A stretch of DNA of 6,845 nucleotides from an uncultured Eubacteriales bacterium (lineage in GTDB: Bacteria > Bacillota > Clostridia > Christensenellales > CAG-138): positions 1 through 6,845 of the forward strand of contig UQOG01000106.1 of NCBI GenBank assembly GCA_900542615.1, read 5' to 3'. The notes under the pieces are model-generated. The model made no database searches. It was not told where the DNA came from and was given only the letters and a program-made list of their open reading frames with translations. A program made the position numbers and the translations under genes. Positions 1 through 6,768 of the stretch are shown here, piece by piece. Each line of letters starts with the position of its first letter. Position 1 is the first letter of the stretch.

Positions 1-15
1 GGGGCCTTCGGCCCC
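1..15. repeat. Small GC-rich hairpin at window edge
   Basis: GGGGCC, a three-base TTC loop and GGCCCC form a perfect 6-bp stem. The element touches the window boundary, so its full extent cannot be judged. It is the first of three hairpins within 90 bases, all downstream of the leftward operon. It could belong to a terminator of a gene outside the window. No T-tract is visible on either side inside the window. Confidence 0.4.
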
Positions 16-30
16 CGGGCCAGCCAAACC

Positions 31-72
31 AAAGGGGCGGGGGCCGGCCAAATGGCTGGCCCCCGCCCCTTT
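31..72 (-). terminator. Long near-perfect hairpin, probable terminator of the leftward operon
   Basis: The arms 31-49 and 54-72 are 19 bases each and pair throughout with one G-T wobble, closing a 4-base loop (AAAT). The outer ends are AAA and TTT, so either strand gives a GC stem ending in U residues. On the minus strand the stem is followed by GGTTTGG, only a modest U-tract. It lies about 96 bases beyond the stop codon of the DUF218 gene, the natural place for the operon's terminator. The symmetry would also let it act on rightward transcription. The hairpin is seen directly; its termination role is inferred. Confidence 0.6.
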
Positions 73-74
73 GT

Positions 75-89
75 GCGCGCTTTGCGCGC
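75..89. repeat. GCGCGC/TTT/GCGCGC hairpin
   Basis: A perfect 6-bp alternating GC stem with a TTT loop sits immediately beside the larger hairpin at 31-72. It may add to the terminator structure downstream of the leftward operon. The remaining gene-free sequence up to 167 is GC-rich, and I find no small ORF with a credible ribosome binding site and no RNA gene in it. Confidence 0.45.
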
Positions 90-167
90 CCGCCGCCCCC
101 CCGCTGGGCCGATGGTCGCGCTGCGGAGGCGGGGAAGTTGGGAACCCCTGGGCAGCCCCGAATATCG

Positions 168-923
168 TCAGGTGAGCTTGCCGGTGAGGGTATAGATGAT
201 CACCGCGATGCCCTCCCGGATGTAGTTGTTGGGGGCGCTGTACCATACGTCCCGGGCGGGGATGCCGTCGGCGGCGATGCCGTGCATGGCCGCCACCCGG
301 CGGGAGCGGTATACGTGAAAGCCGGTGGTAACAAAGGCGACGGAAGCGTCCGCCGGGAAGCGGGCGGACAGGATGTCCTTGCAGAACCGGAAGTTTTCAT
401 AGGTGCTGGTGGACTGGTCCTCCAGGATGATCCGCTCTTGGGGAAAGCCGTGGGCGATCAGGTAATCCGCCATGGCCTGGGCCTCGGAGACTGCCTCGTC
501 CGGCCCTTTGCCCCCGCTGACAATCACGGTGGTATGGGGGCTCTGCTCCAGATAGGCCAGGGCCGTATCCAGCCGGTTGCGCAGGGTCAGGGTGGGCCGG
601 CCCTTGCGCACAGCGCAGCCCAGCACGATCAATACGTCCCGGTCCGGCTCCACCGGGGTCCGGGTGGCGCTTTTGAGCAGGCAGGTCATGGCTCCCACCA
701 CCAGGAAGAAGGCGGCGTACAGGCAGATGACCAGGACCTTGAAGCCGTGGCCCAGGGGGGTGGCGAACCAGGCGGTAAAGGCGGGATAAAACAGGGCCAG
801 GATCACCAGGGGGATGCCCAGGATGGCGGGCATATAGGTACCCAGGTTGCCGTTGGAGACAAAGGAGAGGGCCAGGGTATCCAGGGTCAGCAGGCTGCCT
901 ATTATAAAAAAGAAGGTTCTCAT
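168..923 (-). CDS. DUF218 / YdcF-SanA-ElyC family membrane protein
   Basis: 251-residue protein. Three hydrophobic segments fill the N-terminal third (about residues 3-22, 29-53 and 61-83), followed by a DUF218 domain at about 96-240. Family hallmarks visible are DVLIVLGCAV (96-105), the RLDTAL stretch (117-122), IVSGGKGPDEAVSEAQAM (134-151), the LEDQSTSTYEN block (167-177) and VTTGFHVYRS (198-207). Relatives such as SanA and ElyC are linked to cell-envelope integrity and peptidoglycan precursor use in enterobacteria, but the activity is not established for most members, so no reaction is assigned. Start: the ATG at 923 overlaps the transporter stop by ATGA and has GGAGG about eight bases upstream, indicating translational coupling. 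Length and C-terminus look complete. The family call is firm; the function is unknown. Confidence 0.9.
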   Translation of the reverse strand: MRTFFFIIGSLLTLDTLALSFVSNGNLGTYMPAILGIPLVILALFYPAFTAWFATPLGHGFKVLVICLYAAFFLVVGAMTCLLKSATRTPVEPDRDVLIVLGCAVRKGRPTLTLRNRLDTALAYLEQSPHTTVIVSGGKGPDEAVSEAQAMADYLIAHGFPQERIILEDQSTSTYENFRFCKDILSARFPADASVAFVTTGFHVYRSRRVAAMHGIAADGIPARDVWYSAPNNYIREGIAVIIYTLTGKLT

Positions 924-1864
924 GCGGGATCGCCTCCGATCTGCACTTGCCGGTGGCCCCGGGGCAGGCTGTTGGCCCCGTATACCCCCAGCAGCACCAG
1001 CAGGGTACCCACGCCCTGGAGCAGGGAAAAGTCCTCGCCCAGCAGGAACACCCCAGAGATCACGCTCACCAGGGTGGTGACCCCGCTGAAGCTGCCGGTG
1101 CGGCCGGGGCCCAGCTTGGCCACCCCCACGTTGCGCAGCACGAAGGCGATGACGGAACAGCCCACGGAAAGATATAGGCAGCCCAGCAAGAAGCCAAGGT
1201 TTTGGAAGGGCAGAAGCAGGAACGCCTGCAGGGTGCCCTTCAGGCTGTGTTCCAGCAGGGCGGCGATGGTAAAGACCAGGGCGCCGAAGCCAAACATGAT
1301 ATAGGATTGTTCCACGCCGGAAAACTGGGGGTTGCGGCGGGTCAGGTTCAGGAAGATAGCGTCGCTGAGGGCGGCGGTGAACAGCAGGCCGTAGCCCAGC
1401 AGGTTAAAGGTGGCGTCCGCCCACTTGGTAGCGCCCACCAGGATCACCCCGCATACGGATACGGCGATGCTGATCCATTGCCGCCGGGTGGGATATTCCC
1501 GGGAGAGGGCGGGCATGAGCAAAAGGGTGAGCAGGGGGATGGTGGCGATGATGGTGCCGCTTTCGCTGGCGCTGGTCATTTGGATGCCCAGGGTTTCGGC
1601 GGTAAAATACAGGAGGGGCTGGAAGAGCACCATGAGAAGCAGGGGCTTGAGGGATTTACCCTTTAGGTGGATGTGGAAGATCCCCAGCCGCTTGCACAGC
1701 TCCATGGCCACAAAGGCCAGGAAAAACCGCCAGCTCAGCAGGGTCAGGGGGGAGGTGGCCGTGGCGCCCAGCCGCACGGCGATAAAGCTAAAACCAAAGA
1801 AAATATGGGCGATCAGGGAACATCCCATGCCCACCAATTGATTCTTGTCCAGGGAGGGTTTCAT
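920..1864 (-). CDS. EamA-domain (DMT superfamily) transporter
   Basis: 314-residue polytopic membrane protein with about ten hydrophobic segments in two repeated halves, the usual 2 x 5-helix EamA arrangement. The first half starts with a helix at about 10-32 and ends with the motif around SASESGTIIATIPLLTLLL (98-116). The second half repeats this as LGPGRTGSFSGVTTLVSV followed by the FLLGEDFS turn (251-280), matching the typical proline/glycine helix and the 'lgE' of EamA domains. Family members export or import amino acids, metabolites or nucleotide sugars, and substrate cannot be read from sequence. I chose the ATG at 1864 because AAAGGA lies five bases upstream. A longer frame from a TTG at 1975 would run across the probable promoter. 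It is the first gene of a leftward operon with the DUF218 gene and is transcribed divergently from secA. Confidence 0.9.
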   Translation of the reverse strand: MKPSLDKNQLVGMGCSLIAHIFFGFSFIAVRLGATATSPLTLLSWRFFLAFVAMELCKRLGIFHIHLKGKSLKPLLLMVLFQPLLYFTAETLGIQMTSASESGTIIATIPLLTLLLMPALSREYPTRRQWISIAVSVCGVILVGATKWADATFNLLGYGLLFTAALSDAIFLNLTRRNPQFSGVEQSYIMFGFGALVFTIAALLEHSLKGTLQAFLLLPFQNLGFLLGCLYLSVGCSVIAFVLRNVGVAKLGPGRTGSFSGVTTLVSVISGVFLLGEDFSLLQGVGTLLVLLGVYGANSLPRGHRQVQIGGDPA

Positions 1865-1913
1865 GTGGATCCTTTCCGGCGGATACGGCGCCTGGTACGA
1901 TTGACCGTAAGAT

Positions 1914-1942
1914 ATGATAACACAGCGGCAGGCTGGGGAAAA
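1914..1942 (-). promoter_or_regulatory. Probable sigma-A promoter for the EamA-DUF218 operon
   Basis: On the minus strand TGTTATCAT (1922-1914) is an extended -10: TG, one base, then TATCAT, five of six matches to TATAAT. A weak -35, TTTTCC (1942-1937), lies 17 bp upstream and matches the consensus at three of six positions. The predicted start, about 1907, gives a leader of roughly 43 nucleotides before the ATG at 1864. The extended -10 would compensate for the poor -35. Prediction from motif spacing only. Confidence 0.5.
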
Positions 1943-2035
1943 CCCCCGCCGATGATTTGCCAGAAAAGTTTTCAAAAGACGGGCTAAAAAAAGCGGGGAG
2001 GTTATGAAAGTTTCGTGACGATTGGCCGCCTGGGT

Positions 2036-2064
2036 TTGTAAGCGGAAGAAAACTATGGTACAAT
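2036..2064 (+). promoter_or_regulatory. Probable sigma-A promoter for secA-prfB
   Basis: TTGTAA (2036-2041), a 17-bp spacer and TACAAT (2059-2064) make a good vegetative promoter, and TG at 2056-2057 adds an extended -10. The predicted start near 2071 gives a leader of about 39 nucleotides containing the secA ribosome binding site. No long leader, riboswitch or SecM-like upstream ORF fits in that space, so SecA-level feedback of the E. coli secM type is not apparent here. The rest of the 245-bp divergent gap (1865-2109) shows no other gene. Confidence 0.6.
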
Positions 2065-2109
2065 GGCATTTAGCATATTGCGGGATACCATGAACGAGGG
2101 AGGCAAGCT

Positions 2110-4866
2110 ATGAGCTTTATCGATAAGATCCTGGGGAACACCGCCCAGAGCCAGCTGAAAAAGTTACAGCCTATGGTGAACAAGATCAACGCCCTGGAGG
2201 AGGAGATCCACGCCCTTACGGACGAGGCGCTGCGGGGCAAAACCGCCGCCTTCAAGGCGCGGCTGGCCCAGGGGGAGAGCCTGGATTCCCTGCTCCCCGA
2301 AGCCTACGCGGTGGTGCGGGAGGCGGCAGTGCGCACCATTGGCCAGCGGCATTATGACGTGCAGCTCATCGGCGGCATCGTGCTGCACCAGGGCCGCATT
2401 GCCGAAATGAAAACCGGCGAAGGCAAGACCATCACCGAGACCCTGCCCGCCTATCTGAACGCCCTCAGCGGCCACGGGGTGCATATCGTGACGGTGAACG
2501 ATTACCTGGCGTCCCGTGACGCCCAGTGGATGGGGAAGATCTACCGGTTCTTGGGGCTGACGGTGGGCTGCATCGTCCACGATATGAACAACGACGCCCG
2601 GCGGGAAGCCTATGGTTGCGATATTACATACGGCACCAACAACGAGCTGGGGTTCGATTACCTAAGGGATAATATGGTGGTTTACAAGAACCAGATGGTG
2701 CAGCGGGAGCTCCATTACGCCATTGTGGACGAGGTGGACTCCATCCTCATCGACGAGGCCCGTACCCCCTTGATCATCTCCGGCCGGGGGGAGCAGTCCA
2801 CGGACATGTATCAAAAGGCGGACCGGTTTGTCCGCAAGCTCACCCGGGGCGAAAACATCATCAAGCTGTCCAAGACCGAGCAGCTTATGGGGGAGGAACA
2901 GCCGGAGAGCGGGGACTATATGGCGGATATCAAGGCCCGCACCGTGGGCCTGACCCAGGAGGGTATGCGCAAGGCGGAACAATTCTTCGGCATCGAGGAT
3001 ATTTCCGCCACGGAAAATACCGAGCTCAACCACCATATCCACCAGGCCCTGAAGGCCCACGCCCTGTTCCAGCGGGATAAGGACTATGTGGTCCAGGACG
3101 GCCAGGTGCTCATCGTGGATGAGTTTACCGGCCGGCTCATGCTGGGCCGCCGCTATAGCGACGGTTTGCACCAGGCCCTAGAGGCCAAGGAAGGGGTCAA
3201 GGTGGAGCGGGAAAACAAGACCCTGGCCACCATCACCTTCCAGAACTATTTCCGCATGTATAAAAAGCTGGCGGGCATGACGGGTACCGCCAAGACCGAG
3301 GAGCAGGAGTTCCAGTCCATCTACGACCTGGACGTGGTGGAAGTGCCCACCAATATGCCCCTGAAGCGGATCGACAACAACGACGTGGTGTACACCACCG
3401 AGGCGGGCAAGCTCCGGGCGGTGGTGGAGGAGATCGCCGCGGTGCATAAGACCGGCCAGCCCATCCTGGTGGGTACCATTTCGGTGGAAAAGAGCGAGCT
3501 GCTTTCCGATATGCTCAAGCGCCGGGGCATCGACCACGTGGTGCTCAACGCCAAGCAGCACGCCCGTGAGGCGGAGATCGTGGCCCAGGCAGGCAAGCTG
3601 GGCAGCGTTACCATCGCCACCAACATGGCAGGCCGCGGCACGGACATCCTCTTGGGCGGCAACCCGGAGTTTTTGGCCCGGCGGGATCTTCTGAACCAGG
3701 GCATGGCTCCGGAATTGCTGGAGGAGGCCACCGGCCACGCGGAAACCGCCGACGCCGCCGTGCTGGAAGCCCGGGCCCAATATGGGGAAGCCTATGCCCG
3801 GCATAAGCAGGATACCGACCGGGAGCACGACCAGGTGGTGGCGGTGGGGGGCCTGCATATCCTGGGCACCGAGCGCCATGAAAGCCGCCGCATCGACAAC
3901 CAGCTGCGGGGTCGCGCCGGCCGCCAGGGGGACCCGGGTTCCACCCGGTTCTACCTGTCCATGGAGGACGACCTGATGCAGCGCTTTGGCGGCGAGCGGG
4001 TCAAGAGCCTCATGGAGCGCATCTCCCCGGAGGACGATATCCCCATCGAGGTGGGCTTGCTCACCAAGCAGATCGAATTCGCCCAGAAGCGGGTGGAGGC
4101 CTATAACTTCGACATCCGGAAGAACGTGCTCCAATATGACGACGTGATGAACCGCCAGCGGGAAATCATCTACGGCCAGCGCCGCAAGGTGCTCATGGGG
4201 GAGGATATCCGGGACAGCATCCAGGAGATGGTAAAGGAATGCGTCCAGATCCGCTGCGCCCAGTTCTGCCCCAGCGCCCTGCCGGCGGCGGAATGGGATA
4301 AGGCGGGGCTGCGCAGCGATTTTCTCCAGCTCACCGGCCTGGACTGCCAGGAAACCATAAAGGATATCGACGACGCGGTCCAGCTGGAGGGCGCCATGGA
4401 GGAGCTGGCGGCCCAAGGCTATGAGAAAAAGGAGCAGGAAATCCTTAAGACAGCCCAGGAAATGGGCGGCGCGGCGGATATGCGGGAAATCGAGCGGGTG
4501 CTGCTGCTGCGGGCGGTGGACGAACACTGGATGGACCACATCGACGCCATGGACCAGCTGCGCCAGGGCATCGGCCTGCAGGCCCTGGGTCAGAAGGACC
4601 CGGTGGTAGCCTACCGGAACGCGGGCTTCGATATGTTCGACGAGATGGTGCGGGGCATTCGGGAAAAGACCGTGCGCAGCCTATACCATGTGGCGCTCAC
4701 CGCCGGCGCCCCCAAGCGGGAGCAGCTGGCCAAGCCCATCGAAACCGCCGGGGACGGCTCCATGCCCCGGCAGCCTGCCCGGGCCGGCGTTAAGATCGGC
4801 CGGAACGATCCTTGCCCCTGCGGCAGCGGCAAAAAGTATAAGAACTGCTGCGGCCGGGATAAATAG
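2110..4866 (+). CDS. secA: Preprotein translocase ATPase SecA
   Basis: 918-residue motor ATPase that binds SecYEG at the inner face of the membrane and pushes unfolded preproteins across by ATP hydrolysis. Visible landmarks: Walker A MKTGEGKT at 100-107; Walker B DEVD at 207-210 followed by SILIDEARTPLIISG; the preprotein cross-linking region after it; NBD2 motifs GRGTDI at 508-513 and QLRGRAGRQGDPG starting at 598; the helical scaffold/wing region with DEHWMDHIDAMDQLRQGI; and a C-terminal zinc (SEC-C) motif with Cys902, Cys904, Cys913 and Cys914 in CPCGSGKKYKNCC. It is longer than Bacillus SecA (841) because of a segment at about 519-576 between the NBD2 motifs and the zinc tail, both common in other lineages. 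Start: ATG with GGGAGG six bases upstream. prfB follows after 36 bp, probably on the same mRNA. Confidence 0.98.
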   Translation: MSFIDKILGNTAQSQLKKLQPMVNKINALEEEIHALTDEALRGKTAAFKARLAQGESLDSLLPEAYAVVREAAVRTIGQRHYDVQLIGGIVLHQGRIAEMKTGEGKTITETLPAYLNALSGHGVHIVTVNDYLASRDAQWMGKIYRFLGLTVGCIVHDMNNDARREAYGCDITYGTNNELGFDYLRDNMVVYKNQMVQRELHYAIVDEVDSILIDEARTPLIISGRGEQSTDMYQKADRFVRKLTRGENIIKLSKTEQLMGEEQPESGDYMADIKARTVGLTQEGMRKAEQFFGIEDISATENTELNHHIHQALKAHALFQRDKDYVVQDGQVLIVDEFTGRLMLGRRYSDGLHQALEAKEGVKVERENKTLATITFQNYFRMYKKLAGMTGTAKTEEQEFQSIYDLDVVEVPTNMPLKRIDNNDVVYTTEAGKLRAVVEEIAAVHKTGQPILVGTISVEKSELLSDMLKRRGIDHVVLNAKQHAREAEIVAQAGKLGSVTIATNMAGRGTDILLGGNPEFLARRDLLNQGMAPELLEEATGHAETADAAVLEARAQYGEAYARHKQDTDREHDQVVAVGGLHILGTERHESRRIDNQLRGRAGRQGDPGSTRFYLSMEDDLMQRFGGERVKSLMERISPEDDIPIEVGLLTKQIEFAQKRVEAYNFDIRKNVLQYDDVMNRQREIIYGQRRKVLMGEDIRDSIQEMVKECVQIRCAQFCPSALPAAEWDKAGLRSDFLQLTGLDCQETIKDIDDAVQLEGAMEELAAQGYEKKEQEILKTAQEMGGAADMREIERVLLLRAVDEHWMDHIDAMDQLRQGIGLQALGQKDPVVAYRNAGFDMFDEMVRGIREKTVRSLYHVALTAGAPKREQLAKPIETAGDGSMPRQPARAGVKIGRNDPCPCGSGKKYKNCCGRDK

Positions 4867-4902
4867 TCAATTCAATCATTATATACAAAGGAAGTGAGAA
4901 CT

Positions 4903-6004
4903 TTGGTACAACTGGACGAATACCGGCAGAAGCTGGAGGCCACGGCCCAGAAACTCAAAGAGGCAGGTGAGTCCCTTTGACCTGGCTGGATTGACAGCCG
5001 AAAAGGAGCAGCTGGAGGCCCAAATGGGCCAGGAAGGCTTTTGGGAGGACGTGGAAGCGGCCAACAAGGTCAACCAGCGGATGAAGGTGATCACCGGCAA
5101 ATTGGATCGATACCGGCGGCTGGAAAGCGGGGTGGAGGACGTGAACACCCTGATGGAAATGGCCGAGGAGGAAGAGGACGAAAGCCTGCTGGGGGAGATC
5201 GCCGGGGAATACCACGCCCTGGAAAAAGAGGTGGAAGCCCTGCGCTTGAGCACCCTGCTAAAAGGCCCTTACGACGGCTGCAACGCGGTGCTGTCCCTCC
5301 ACGCGGGAGCGGGGGGCACCGAGGCCCAGGATTGGGTGTCCCTGCTGTACCGGATGTATTGCCGCTACTGCGAAAAGAAAGGCTATTCGGTCAAGGAGCT
5401 GGATTACCTGGACGGGGAAGAAGCGGGCATCAAAAACGTCACCTTCGAGGTCCAGGGGGATAGCGCCTACGGCTACCTGAAGGCGGAAAAGGGCGTGCAC
5501 CGGCTGGTGCGCATGTCCCCCTTCGATTCCTCCGGCCGGCGGCATACCTCCTTCGCCTCCCTGGATGTGACCCCCATCTTCGACGACGATACCGACGACG
5601 TGGAGATCAACATGGACGAGGTGCGGGTGGATACCTATAGGGCCAGCGGCGCAGGCGGCCAGCACGTGAACAAGACCAGCTCCGCCATCCGCCTGACCCA
5701 CCTGCCCACGGGCATCGTGGTCCAGTGCCAAAACGAGCGCAGCCAGCTCCAGAACAAAGAGGTGGCCATGCGGATGCTCAAGGGCAAGCTCATCGAGCTC
5801 CAGGAGCGGGAGCGGGAGGAGCAGATGGCCCAGATCAAGGGGGAGATGAAGCGGATCGAATGGGGCAGCCAGATCCGCAGCTATGTGTTCCAGCCCTATA
5901 CCATGGTGAAGGACCACCGCACCGGCGTGGAGGACGGCAACATCCAGGCCGTCATGGACGGGGAGCTGGACGAGTTCATCAACGCCTATCTGGTGCAGTC
6001 CTGA
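4903..6004 (+). CDS. prfB: Peptide chain release factor 2 (programmed +1 frameshift)
   Basis: RF2 recognises UGA and UAA in the ribosomal A site and triggers hydrolysis of peptidyl-tRNA. The gene is in two frames: 25 codons from a TTG at 4903 end in UGA at 4978-4980, and a +1 shift at CTT (4975-4977) resumes at GAC (4979-4981), giving 366 residues. The first segment, starting MVQLDEYRQKLEATAQKL, is the normal RF2 N-terminus. The stop-codon-reading SPF is at 205-207 and the catalytic GGQ at 251-253, close to E. coli RF2. The position matching E. coli K-12 Thr246 is Ala, as in most bacteria. TTG is chosen because AAGGAAGTGA (4888-4897), nine of ten matches to the ideal Shine-Dalgarno, lies five bases upstream. 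An uninterrupted frame from GTG 4967 would drop the N-terminus. Not a pseudogene: the shift site is the conserved autoregulatory one. Follows secA by 36 bp. Confidence 0.96.
4965..4981 (+). promoter_or_regulatory. prfB programmed +1 frameshift site
   Basis: An internal Shine-Dalgarno-like AGGTGAG (4965-4971), a 3-base gap TCC, then CTT TGA C (4975-4981). This matches the E. coli layout AGGGGG-UAU-CUU-UGA-C in spacing and slippery sequence. When RF2 is scarce, the ribosome pauses at UGA, the peptidyl-tRNA-Leu slips from CUU to UUU, and translation continues in the +1 frame, so RF2 controls its own synthesis. The mechanism is established for this family; the sequence elements are seen directly. 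Confidence 0.95.
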
Positions 6005-6013
6005 CCCCCTTCT

Positions 6014-6031
6014 GCCGGCCTTGCAGCCGGC
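6014..6031. repeat. GCCGGC hairpin just after prfB
   Basis: GCCGGC (6014-6019) and GCCGGC (6026-6031) form a perfect 6-bp stem around a 6-base loop, starting ten bases beyond the prfB stop. There is no U-tract, so it is unlikely to terminate alone. It may protect the mRNA 3' end or form part of a compound 3' structure with the two hairpins that follow. Confidence 0.4.
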
Positions 6032-6052
6032 GCCAGGGATGGCCCATGATGG

Positions 6053-6097
6053 GAATGCGACGCCTTTTACGGCAGGATGGCCGGCGGCGTCGCATTC
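6053..6097. repeat. 12-bp perfect inverted repeat with 21-base loop
   Basis: GAATGCGACGCC (6053-6064) is perfectly complementary to GGCGTCGCATTC (6086-6097), with a 21-base GC-rich loop that could itself fold partly. The right arm is followed by TTCCTTTG, a weak pyrimidine tract. It lies between prfB and the stronger terminator at 6104-6130. A 12-bp perfect repeat is unlikely to be chance, so it is either an upstream terminator or a dispersed intergenic palindrome. Confidence 0.6.
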
Positions 6098-6103
6098 TTC
6101 CTT

Positions 6104-6130
6104 TGCCCGCTTGCGGGCATTATTTCTTTT
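6104..6130 (+). terminator. Intrinsic terminator of the secA-prfB operon
   Basis: TGCCCGC (6104-6110) pairs with GCGGGCA (6113-6119), a GC-rich stem with a very short loop (effectively CTTG, four bases). It is immediately followed by the T-rich tract TTATTTCTTTT (6120-6130). Stem plus U-tract is the standard Rho-independent arrangement. It closes the secA-prfB transcript before the separate lipoprotein promoter. Confidence 0.75.
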
Positions 6131-6152
6131 ATATATATTGCATAATTGCGTA

Positions 6153-6184
6153 TTGACAAAAACCAATAAATATGATTTTATAAT
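6153..6184 (+). promoter_or_regulatory. Probable promoter of the lipoprotein gene in an AT-rich island
   Basis: A perfect -35 TTGACA (6153-6158) and a perfect -10 TATAAT (6179-6184) occur in order, but the spacer is 20 bp, longer than the ideal 17. A 17-bp alternative would use TTTTAT at 6176-6181. The surrounding sequence, about 6120-6210, is strongly AT-rich in an otherwise GC-rich window, as expected for a promoter. The predicted leader is roughly 31 nucleotides. A non-ideal spacer can indicate dependence on an activator, but nothing here proves that. Confidence 0.5.
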
Positions 6185-6221
6185 AATAAGAATTATTGTT
6201 AGATTTTCCTTGGGAGGAAGT

Positions 6222-6725
6222 ATGGGAAAAACGCTTTTGCCTGTTTTGCTGATCGCCGCGCTTTTGCTGGGGGCTTGCAGCGGCGTTCAGGCGCCGGCGG
6301 CCCCAACGGTTGCCCCCACCTTGGCGCCTACCCCGGAGCCTACGCCGGAACCCACGCCAGATCCTACCCCGTCCCCTTCCCCCACCTTGGACTTGTTGGC
6401 CCTGTATAATCCCTACCGGTTGGATTACCTGGGGGAGGACCTGGGCCCGGCGGAGGAAGCGGGGGGCGTGGGGGTGGAGGCCGCCATTGAGCGGGCCAAG
6501 TTGCGCCACGGGGACTACCTGTTGGGGATGGATTACGACTATGCCTGCGTGGGCCTGATTCAGTACCAGGAGGCCCTGTATTACGCCCTTGCCTGGACCC
6601 AGGTCCCCCAGGACGCCCCGGAGGGGACGGAGCCGGAGCTGGTGCGGTATCTGTTTGTTTCCATGGACGGGGAGGACCTGCTGGAGGGGGATCTGGAACG
6701 GATCTACCCCATGACCGGCGGCTGA
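6222..6725 (+). CDS. Small secreted lipoprotein with Pro/Thr-rich linker, unknown function
   Basis: 167-residue protein that I do not recognise. Residues 1-18 are a lipoprotein signal peptide: a Lys at position 3, a Leu-rich core and the lipobox LGAC with Cys19 as the acylation site, so it should be exported by Sec and anchored to the outer face of the cytoplasmic membrane. Residues 25-55 are a low-complexity spacer of repeated P-T-x units (APTPEPTPEPTPDPTPSPSP), typical of linkers crossing the cell wall. Residues 56-167 form a small acidic domain rich in Tyr (GDYLLGMDYDYACVGL, then a YQEALYYALAW segment) with no catalytic motif I can name. Start: ATG with GGGAGG four bases upstream; an in-frame extension to a TTG at 6021 would read through the hairpins and terminator. 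It appears monocistronic, flanked by terminators. The lipoprotein call is firm; the function is open. Confidence 0.85.
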   Translation: MGKTLLPVLLIAALLLGACSGVQAPAAPTVAPTLAPTPEPTPEPTPDPTPSPSPTLDLLALYNPYRLDYLGEDLGPAEEAGGVGVEAAIERAKLRHGDYLLGMDYDYACVGLIQYQEALYYALAWTQVPQDAPEGTEPELVRYLFVSMDGEDLLEGDLERIYPMTGG

Positions 6726-6768
6726 ATGCCCGCGCCCTTTGAGGACGGTCCCGTCTGCTAGCAAAAGG

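Noticed and set aside
138..1304. 388-codon open frame on the plus strand opposite the DUF218 and EamA genes
   Set aside because: Gly/Gln/Arg-rich low-complexity translation with no domain or ribosome binding site; it is the antisense shadow of two well-supported genes in GC-rich DNA.
1865..1975. 37-residue N-terminal extension of the EamA transporter from a TTG at 1975
   Set aside because: It would cross the predicted promoter, the extension is not membrane-like, and the ATG at 1864 has a good ribosome binding site and the expected family N-terminus.
3178..4539. 453-codon open frame on the minus strand inside secA
   Set aside because: Antisense shadow: His/Leu/Val-rich composition with no motifs, and no promoter or ribosome binding site, whereas the secA frame is unambiguous.
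4903..4980. prfB as a pseudogene or a separate 25-residue peptide
   Set aside because: The stop is in the exact CUU-UGA-C context with a correctly spaced internal Shine-Dalgarno, which is the known programmed frameshift and not damage.
4967..6004. prfB starting at GTG 4967 without frameshift
   Set aside because: The GTG lies within the internal Shine-Dalgarno of the recoding site and would remove the conserved RF2 N-terminus; the upstream TTG frame encodes that N-terminus.
5258..6166. 302-codon open frame on the minus strand across prfB
   Set aside because: Runs opposite conserved RF2 sequence and through the terminator hairpins; composition is typical of antisense reading of GC-rich genes.
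6021..6221. 67-residue N-terminal extension of the lipoprotein
   Set aside because: It would translate the intergenic hairpins, terminator and promoter and would bury the signal peptide, which must be N-terminal.
6294..6386. Tandem DNA repeat or CRISPR-like array
   Set aside because: The repetitiveness comes from Pro/Thr codons of the linker; units are short and degenerate, with no spacers.
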